Notes under the pieces: model-generated | The model's input: the letters and a program-made list of their open reading frames with translations, nothing else | What the model was told of the DNA's origin: nothing | The model's database searches: none | Position numbers and translations under genes: made by a program | Assembly (NCBI GenBank): GCA_031261425.1 | Contig: JAISJR010000001.1 | Span: 1 to 35,106, forward strand | Direction of reading: 5' to 3' | From: Planctomycetota bacterium | GTDB lineage: Bacteria; Planctomycetota; SZUA-567 | Length of the DNA stretch: 35,106 bases | In this document: positions 30,012-35,106 of the stretch, one piece after another | Layout of the letters: every line of letters starts with the position of its first letter | Numbering within the stretch: position 1 is the stretch's first letter

Positions 30012-31118
30012 TTAAAGTTTTTCCGCAAACTCCCGCAAACATCGCTGATTAGCCCAGATGTCCGGCGACAGATTTATTTGGTAAAAATCCATTTTTTCGA
30101 CGAATGTCATCAATTTTTTGACCGTTTTGGTGTCGCGCTGGTCGCCCATTTGATTTATCGTCGAATGCACCAACTGCACAATCGCCCGCCCCTTGTTCGC
30201 CGGTTCAATCGACGGACGCGCGACAGCGGCGATTTGCGGAAACAGCCCGACCCGCAACGGATAATGCCGCTTAAATTGCGGATGATACGCGCCGATGTTC
30301 AGCACGTATTTGTCTTTACGCGCGTTGTTGGACACAAATTTGGCGTCTAACGTGTCATACAATTCGTTATACATGCGCGGCGACAGCGTGATAATCGAAT
30401 AAATCGGGTCGGCAAACAACTCGCCGCTCGCGTCGCGGGCGAGCGTCAAATAATCGTCGGAAACGTAATCCATTCCCGCGAGCATCGCCGTTACCGCCAG
30501 CGTTGACTTGCCGCGTTGTCCGCGCGCGCACAATAAAATTCCCTTGCCGTTCAGCCCCACCGCCGCGCCGTGCACCAAATTCGTCGCCGGCGTTTTGAGT
30601 ATTTTATTGAGCGCCTGCACAAAAATATGTCCGTGCTTGATAAATTCTTCCGGGTCGAGGTCGCGCACGGCGTAGTAATGCGCGGCGTTTTCGGCGTCAA
30701 ACGCCGTCAAAACTTCGGCGTAGCCGTCAAGGTTAATCGCCGGATTGACTTCGCGTGGCGAGCGGAAAATTTGCACCGCCGGACGCGGCTGATGTTTCGT
30801 TACCAAAAATTCTACCCGCAATCGCAGATTTTTCTTTGGGTCGCAACGTGGGTCGAGAATTTGCGCCAAACCGGTAAAATCCGGCTCCCGCCAAACGACC
30901 AACGTCGCGTCCCACCGCGGCGCGGTTGCTTGGAGGACGTAAGTCAATTGTTTTTCGATGAGCGGCACGAATTCCGGCGAATAACTTTCAAGACGGATTA
31001 CCCGCGCGCCGAGGTCGAGAAATTTTACCCACGGCTTGCCGGCGCCGCCGGCGCGGGCGCGCAACCGGTCAAAATAACGCGCCCAATCGGCGGCGGTCGG
31101 TTGATTGATGACGCTCAC
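30012..31118 (-). CDS. HPr kinase-related (HprK-like) protein
   Basis: The 368-residue protein has a C-terminal HprK-like kinase fold. The segment NLVHGAAVGLNGKGILLCAR is followed by the P-loop RGQRGKST (199-206) and the acidic YVSDDYLTL (218-226). The N-terminal half (1-170) is not related to the classical HprK N-domain. Such proteins phosphorylate serine or similar groups on small peptides or carriers; PadeK of the paeninodin lasso pathway is a related example. Its start overlaps the end of the nucleotidyltransferase gene by 4 nt (ATGA), so the two are translationally coupled. A PqqD-like gene lies 343 bp downstream. The substrate is unknown. Confidence 0.83.
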   Translation of the reverse strand: MSVINQPTAADWARYFDRLRARAGGAGKPWVKFLDLGARVIRLESYSPEFVPLIEKQLTYVLQATAPRWDATLVVWREPDFTGLAQILDPRCDPKKNLRLRVEFLVTKHQPRPAVQIFRSPREVNPAINLDGYAEVLTAFDAENAAHYYAVRDLDPEEFIKHGHIFVQALNKILKTPATNLVHGAAVGLNGKGILLCARGQRGKSTLAVTAMLAGMDYVSDDYLTLARDASGELFADPIYSIITLSPRMYNELYDTLDAKFVSNNARKDKYVLNIGAYHPQFKRHYPLRVGLFPQIAAVARPSIEPANKGRAIVQLVHSTINQMGDQRDTKTVKKLMTFVEKMDFYQINLSPDIWANQRCLREFAEKL

Positions 31119-32284
31119 CGGTCGTCTCCTTTGACCGTGCGCCGCACCGCGTAGCCGGTCAGCCGCGGACTGCGCCGCACTCGCTTGTATAGCGCGAAAT
31201 GAAATTTGTCCGCGAAGTATTGCCCGAACTTTTTGAGGACGAGTTTTAGTTCCCGCACCAAGCCCTTCCAGCGCAATTGTCCCCGCCGTAGCGAAACGTC
31301 GGTGAAATACAGTTCGTCGAAGACCTGTCGCTCCAAATCAAATTTTTCGCGCGGGCTGAGCGGGATGCGCTCGCTTAAATCCGCCGGCAAGACCGCCGGC
31401 GCGACGCGCCGGATAAACGCGATTACCAATTTCAGCGACGGCTCGGCTTCGATTTGCCGCGCGTCGTCAAGTACTTGTTGCCAATTGAAATTCGACGCGC
31501 GGTCAAGGAAAAATTTGATGTCAAAAAGCGTGAACAGGACGCCGGCTAAACTCGTCCTTTCGGCTAAATTTTTGCGCACGTTAATCAGCAACATAAAAAC
31601 AAAGTCCTCGTCGGCCGGCAACAACACCTCGGCGCCAAACGCCGTTACCGGATAAGCGCGCGCCAATAAATCGGCGGTAAATTGCTCGCCGTTAGGACAA
31701 CCGGCGAAAAGGAGGCGATGAATGTCGAGGGCGTCTTTGCCGTCGGCGTCAACCAAATCAACGGCGTGGTGTTGGTGCCGGAGCACGCGGTCGAGATTCT
31801 TTTCCCGCTCAAAGTATTTACATTTGAACCCTTGCGCCAGCGCCGCGTCAACCGCCGCGTCGAGCCGGTCGGTCGGCACTAAAAAATCAACGTCGCCCAT
31901 CGTGCGCGACAATTCGGGACGCAAGTATTTCATCGCGCCGCCGCGCATCAGCAACAGCGGAATTTTCGCCGCGTTCAGCGCTTTGGCGACTTTGGCGAAA
32001 TTGGCGATTTTTTCCAAATTGCTGAACCGCCAACGGTCAAGCAAACCGCGCAGACGCGGCGTTTCATATTCGGTAAATTTCAATTCCGGGTGCGCCCTCA
32101 TAAAATACGACAACATCAGCGCCGACATATTTTTCACTTCAATATCCCAGTCGCGCAGAAAAATATCGACTTCCGCTTGCGTCGGCGCGGCGGCAAACGC
32201 CAAATCAAACAACCGCTGTTCCGCCGGCGAAACAATCGCCGCGTAGTATTTATCCACTAAATACTTGATAGCCGTGTTACTCAT
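31115..32284 (-). CDS. nucleotidyltransferase family protein (NTP_transf_5 type)
   Basis: The 389-residue protein contains the family core IPLLLMRGGAMKYLRPELSR, then TMGDVDFLV (128-136). GDVDFLV supplies the two metal-binding aspartates of the Pol-beta-like nucleotidyltransferase fold. The later part is helical, with HHAVDLVDADGKDALDIHRL. Proteins of this type accompany HprK-like kinases and PqqD in peptide- or glycan-modifying clusters and are thought to transfer a nucleotidyl group to an unknown acceptor. AGGGGAACG precedes the ATG at 32284. It is the first gene of the NTase-HprK pair, and a 17-bp G tract lies 65 bp upstream in the putative promoter. Confidence 0.85.
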   Translation of the reverse strand: MSNTAIKYLVDKYYAAIVSPAEQRLFDLAFAAAPTQAEVDIFLRDWDIEVKNMSALMLSYFMRAHPELKFTEYETPRLRGLLDRWRFSNLEKIANFAKVAKALNAAKIPLLLMRGGAMKYLRPELSRTMGDVDFLVPTDRLDAAVDAALAQGFKCKYFEREKNLDRVLRHQHHAVDLVDADGKDALDIHRLLFAGCPNGEQFTADLLARAYPVTAFGAEVLLPADEDFVFMLLINVRKNLAERTSLAGVLFTLFDIKFFLDRASNFNWQQVLDDARQIEAEPSLKLVIAFIRRVAPAVLPADLSERIPLSPREKFDLERQVFDELYFTDVSLRRGQLRWKGLVRELKLVLKKFGQYFADKFHFALYKRVRRSPRLTGYAVRRTVKGDDR

Positions 32285-32337
32285 CGTTCCCCTAACTTGT
32301 CGGTCGAAAAAAATAGAACCCCTAACGTTGGCGGCGC

Positions 32338-32370
32338 ATTCTATACTACCCCCCCCCCCCCCCGTAAAGT
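32338..32370 (-). promoter_or_regulatory. candidate promoter with a G tract as spacer
   Basis: On the minus strand TTTACG (32370-32365, a 4/6 match to the -35 hexamer) is separated by 16 G from TAGTAT (32348-32343), which is followed by AGAAT. TATAGA (32345-32340) gives an alternative spacing of 19. Slippage in the tract would change the spacing around the preferred 17 bp. The match is moderate and the site is unproven. Confidence 0.35.
32349..32365. repeat. G tract D (17 bp) upstream of the nucleotidyltransferase operon
   Basis: Seventeen C on the plus strand; the minus strand reads CTTTAC, G17, TAGTATAG. It lies 65 bp before the ATG at 32284. Only one frame is open from the tract to that ATG, and no ATG precedes the tract in that frame, so an N-terminal extension is unlikely. 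Confidence 0.9.
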
Positions 32371-32409
32371 AGGTTTCGTAAAAATTCTCGCCCGCGGAAT
32401 TTTACCGCC

Positions 32410-32540
32410 AAAACCCGGAAGCGGACTTCGTGCGCCTTTTTCGCCTTGGTGGTAAATCTCTTAATCCTCGATTCCGGTTATTCGGATAGGTTCTAAAAAC
32501 TCCACAATTTTTAATTGTTAATTGTTAATTTTTAATTGCT
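32410..32540. repeat. half ACCACCAAGGCG element joined to AATTGTT heptamers
   Basis: CGTGCGCCTTTTTCGCCTTG, then GTGGTAAATCTCTTAATCCT and TTATTCGGATAGGTTCTAAA, is the inverted left half of the 25156/26431 element. AACTCCACAATTTTTAATTG and TTAATTGTTAATTTTTAATT follow. The heptamers form the last codons (QLKINN) and the stop of the channel gene. Confidence 0.75.
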
Positions 32541-34989
32541 CTTTTCCCTCGTTCTTGATATGCACGTCTATCTGCGGGAACGCCATATCGATATTGTTTT
32601 CGCGGAACGCCGCCTCGATGCCGAGCCGCAATTCCGACGCCGTCGAAGAGCCGGCGTTGTAATCGACCCAAAAACGCAACCGCAAATTCAGCGTGCTGTC
32701 GGCAAAATCCACGAAATACGCCGCCGGCGCCGGATATTTGATGACCCCGACGTGCGCTTTCGCCACGTCCGTCATCAACTTCATCGCCGCGGGAATGTCC
32801 GCGCCGTAAGCGATGCCGACGGCGATTTCTCGGCGCACTTTACTGCCGTTGCGCGTCCAGTTCACCAAGCGCCCCGACACAAATTCCGCGTTCGGCACGT
32901 AAATCAGGGCGTTGTCAAAGGTCTCGATTTGCGTCGCCCGCACGCTGATATTCCGCACCACGCCCGACGTGCCGCCGACTTCGACGACATCGCCCTCGAC
33001 CAGCGTCCGGCTGAAAATCAAAATCAAACCCGACACGAAATTGTTGACGATGGTCTGCATCCCGAAGCCGATGCCGACCGACAAGCCGCCGGCGACGATG
33101 GCGATATTGCTCAAGCCAATCCCCAACGAACTCATCGTGAACAGCGCGAAGCCGAACCACAACAAATAAACGATGGTCGTCTGCATCGCCGGTATTAAGG
33201 TCGGGTCGATTTTCCAGCCGTTTTCCGGCATTCGCGGCAAAACCCGCGCCACGACGCTCGACACCGTCCGCGTGATGTAAAAGGCGCTCAAAATAAACAG
33301 CGCCTGCATTATGTTTAACTGGGCGCTCCCGATGGAAATTTCCCGCACGCCGCCGTATTTCAGCACTTCCCAGCCGCCCGGCAACGTCACCGCCCAGAAC
33401 AGCGCGGCGGCGGCGACCGCCACCAACAAAACCGGCGTCGCGAGCGCGAGTAAAACGCTTTTCAGCGCCGACAACCCGTCGGCTTGCGCCAGCCGCCGTT
33501 GCGTGCCGCCGACTTTGGCGAGCAACCCCCAGTCGATTTGCAACATCAGCGCGCCGGAAACCGCGAGCAAATAAAGCGCCATACTGTAAAGCGGCAATCC
33601 GCCGAACGACAACAGCAGACACCCCCACCACAGATACGTTTCGCAATGGAGCAAGACGCTTTCGAGCGCCGGCATTTCGCCGCGCGGCGCGCGCCGCCAC
33701 AGCCACGACGAGACGAGAATGAGCGACCATAACGCCCAAACCAACGGAGGGCTGAGCGGCAAATAAAACAGCGCGTAGGCGGCGACCGCGAGCGGCGCGA
33801 AACGCCAAAGGCGCGACGCCGGCGCGTCGGGACGGCTCAGCGCGCGCAAGTCCCCGCCCAATAAAAAGAGTCCGGCGATGAGCGCGAGATTGCCCGCGGC
33901 GAAAAACAGCCGGTAACTTTCGCCGAGCGAGGTCTGCCCCGCGCCGAGAAACGCGAACCACAGGCAAAACCACGGAAGCGTCCGCCGGAACAACTGCCGC
34001 CGCGCCGGCGCGGCTTCGGCGTTAAGGAAATGACGACCGAGCAAAGCGACGACGACGCCCGCGATCAACAAATACAACGCGAAACGCAACCCCGCGCCGC
34101 GCCATTTTTCCGGCGTGGCGGGAATTTCGGTCGTCCAGCGAAGTTGCAAATTTTTAACGAGGCGGTCGAGCGGATTTTTAACGGCGTCCCACGTGTCGGC
34201 GTTCCAATAATTGACGACCGAATGGAGATAATAATTCGTCCATAATTTCGGGAGCGCCGCCGCGATTGCGTCGCCGTCTTTTTGTCCGCGCGTCAGCGTT
34301 ACCTGATAGGGTAAGAGCGTGGCGTCGTATCGCGCGACCAAGCGCGTCAATTCTTTTTGCGCGCGCGCCAAATCTTTGAGATAATCGGCGTGCGCGGCGT
34401 TTTGGCGCAGGGCGTCGGGGACGCCGGCGGCGACGCGCCGGACGCGGTCGAGCAACCGTTGCGCGTCGTCGCGATTGTCGGCGACGGCGGCGAGCGCGTT
34501 TTGCATTTGCGCGTTCAGCGGTTCGAGGCGCAGTTTGATGATTTCCAAATAATTCGGCAAATGGCGGTAGGCGTCGGCGAGCGCGAGCAGGCGACGGGCT
34601 TCGGCTTCAAGCGGGAGAATTTGTTGCGCGAGCGTTTGCGTGTCGGCGACGAGTTGCTTTTGCGCGGCGGCGACGAGAACCTTGGTTTCCGCCAGCCGCG
34701 TCCGCCGCGCGGTCAAAAAAGATTCCTGCCACTCGCCGAGTTCGGCGTCGTCCGCTTCGTCATACGCCGCCGGCAACGCCGTTACAGGTAACGCCGTTAC
34801 GGGAGTCGCCGGCGCGGGCGGCGTTGTCGCCGGGGTCGCAGTTGCAGTTGTCGTCGCGGGAGGCGTGTCGCCGGTGCCCGCGACTGTCGCCGGTGCGTTC
34901 GCCGGTAACGCCGGCGGCGTGGCGACCACGGCTTCGGCGGCAAGAGCGATACCACCGACGATAAAAAGCGGGAGCAGAAAGCGTGGCAT
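32518..34989 (-). CDS. large MscS-family mechanosensitive channel
   Basis: From the ATG at 34989 the protein has 823 residues. It has a signal peptide (MPRFLLPLFIVGGIALAAEA), a Pro/Ala/Thr-rich linker with PVTALPVTALP (about 35-72), and a periplasmic helical/coiled-coil region (about 80-290). A bundle of membrane helices (about 300-560) follows. The MscS core has VGIGFGMQTIVNNFVSGLIL, FSRTLVEGDVVEV, TFDNALIYVPNAEFVSGRLV and the C-terminal beta domain. It resembles the long MscK/MscM class that releases osmolytes under membrane tension. A frame extension to 35100 copies the start region (MPRFML and SLFPF repeated) and arises from a duplication with heptamers. The 34989 ATG with CGAGGTCTT before it is preferred. 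Confidence 0.92.
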   Translation of the reverse strand: MPRFLLPLFIVGGIALAAEAVVATPPALPANAPATVAGTGDTPPATTTATATPATTPPAPATPVTALPVTALPAAYDEADDAELGEWQESFLTARRTRLAETKVLVAAAQKQLVADTQTLAQQILPLEAEARRLLALADAYRHLPNYLEIIKLRLEPLNAQMQNALAAVADNRDDAQRLLDRVRRVAAGVPDALRQNAAHADYLKDLARAQKELTRLVARYDATLLPYQVTLTRGQKDGDAIAAALPKLWTNYYLHSVVNYWNADTWDAVKNPLDRLVKNLQLRWTTEIPATPEKWRGAGLRFALYLLIAGVVVALLGRHFLNAEAAPARRQLFRRTLPWFCLWFAFLGAGQTSLGESYRLFFAAGNLALIAGLFLLGGDLRALSRPDAPASRLWRFAPLAVAAYALFYLPLSPPLVWALWSLILVSSWLWRRAPRGEMPALESVLLHCETYLWWGCLLLSFGGLPLYSMALYLLAVSGALMLQIDWGLLAKVGGTQRRLAQADGLSALKSVLLALATPVLLVAVAAAALFWAVTLPGGWEVLKYGGVREISIGSAQLNIMQALFILSAFYITRTVSSVVARVLPRMPENGWKIDPTLIPAMQTTIVYLLWFGFALFTMSSLGIGLSNIAIVAGGLSVGIGFGMQTIVNNFVSGLILIFSRTLVEGDVVEVGGTSGVVRNISVRATQIETFDNALIYVPNAEFVSGRLVNWTRNGSKVRREIAVGIAYGADIPAAMKLMTDVAKAHVGVIKYPAPAAYFVDFADSTLNLRLRFWVDYNAGSSTASELRLGIEAAFRENNIDMAFPQIDVHIKNEGKEQLKINN

Positions 34990-35090
34990 AAGACCTCGTT
35001 TAGAGGGAAAAGGGAAGAGGGAAAAGGGAAAAGTAATTCTTAACATAAAGCGTGGCATATGACCTCGTTTAGAGTGAAATGGGAAGAGGG
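34978..35090. repeat. duplicated gene-start segment around GGGAAAA heptamers
   Basis: GCGTGGCATAAGACCTCGTT plus TAGAG at 34981-35005 is repeated as GCGTGGCATATGACCTCGTT plus TAGAG at 35051-35075. The copies flank GGGAAAAGGGAAGAGGGAAA heptamers and TAATTCTTAACATAAA. The direct repeat contains the channel start codon. The heptamer arm therefore sits between two copies of a roughly 25-bp segment. Confidence 0.8.
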
Positions 35091-35106
35091 AACTCGGCAC
35101 AGTACG

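Noticed and set aside
32366..32480. N-terminal extension of the nucleotidyltransferase through G tract D
   Set aside because: The frame is open through the tract at 17 G, but no ATG is found before an upstream TAA, the sequence is a dispersed repeat, and the ATG at 32284 has a strong ribosome-binding site.

Overview
The window reads as a bacterial chromosome fragment (or whole contig) with GC-rich codon use in most genes, long AT-rich or repeat-filled intergenic gaps, and no phage or plasmid backbone. The prepilin at 16863-17417 has an FTLIEMLIVV N-terminus without the usual glycine before the phenylalanine. Together with Rpn/PDDEXK-type proteins and an isolated GspF/PilC protein, this suggests an uncultured member of the PVC superphylum (Lentisphaerota- or Kiritimatiellota-like). 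That assignment is an inference and is only moderately supported.

Left part (1-12.8 kb): an RluA-type pseudouridine synthase, a lipoprotein, an accB-accC operon with a DUF433/DUF5615 toxin-antitoxin pair between its two genes, a small membrane protein, a UPF0104-type flippase, GspF/PilC, ParB, an aldo/keto reductase with Fe-S cysteines, a pirin, HslU and tRNA-Arg(CCU). Middle part (12.8-23.8 kb): an Rpn-family nuclease, a secreted protein with two four-Cys Ada-like domains, a frameshifted Phd-type antitoxin, a large ABC-2-like membrane protein, the prepilin, an alpha/beta hydrolase of haloalkane-dehalogenase type, a lipoprotein with CxxCxGxG zinc motifs, a HIT protein, an orphan sugar-binding protein and aspartate kinase. 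Right part (23.9-32.3 kb): a minus-strand island with several glycosyltransferases followed upstream by a PqqD / HprK-like kinase / nucleotidyltransferase system. A large MscS-family channel closes the window.

The most unusual feature is a set of long G-homopolymer tracts (11, 14, 14 and 17 bp, plus 22 bp at the window edge), all with G on the sense strand of the neighbouring genes. The four internal tracts are preceded by TTRCG. Two lie at the 3' ends of glycosyltransferase genes. In one (24430-24440), removing one G would fuse the gene to a second, startless glycosyltransferase. In the other (25451-25464), adding one G would replace the C-terminus by a 47-residue basic tail. A third (17853-17866) interrupts a small ORF that is followed directly by an intrinsic terminator. 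The fourth (32349-32365) sits between promoter-like hexamers upstream of the nucleotidyltransferase/kinase operon. Together they look like a set of slippage switches centred on a surface-glycan/modification locus, though homopolymer assembly error must be excluded.

The second unusual feature is a family of intergenic inverted-repeat elements. Their arms are tandem 7-bp repeats (types such as GAGAGTT, AACAATT, AAAAATT, GGGAAAA) and several share a core with GCGCGAAGCGC. They abut or supply the stop codons of many genes. At least four further MITE-like palindrome families fill the remaining gaps.
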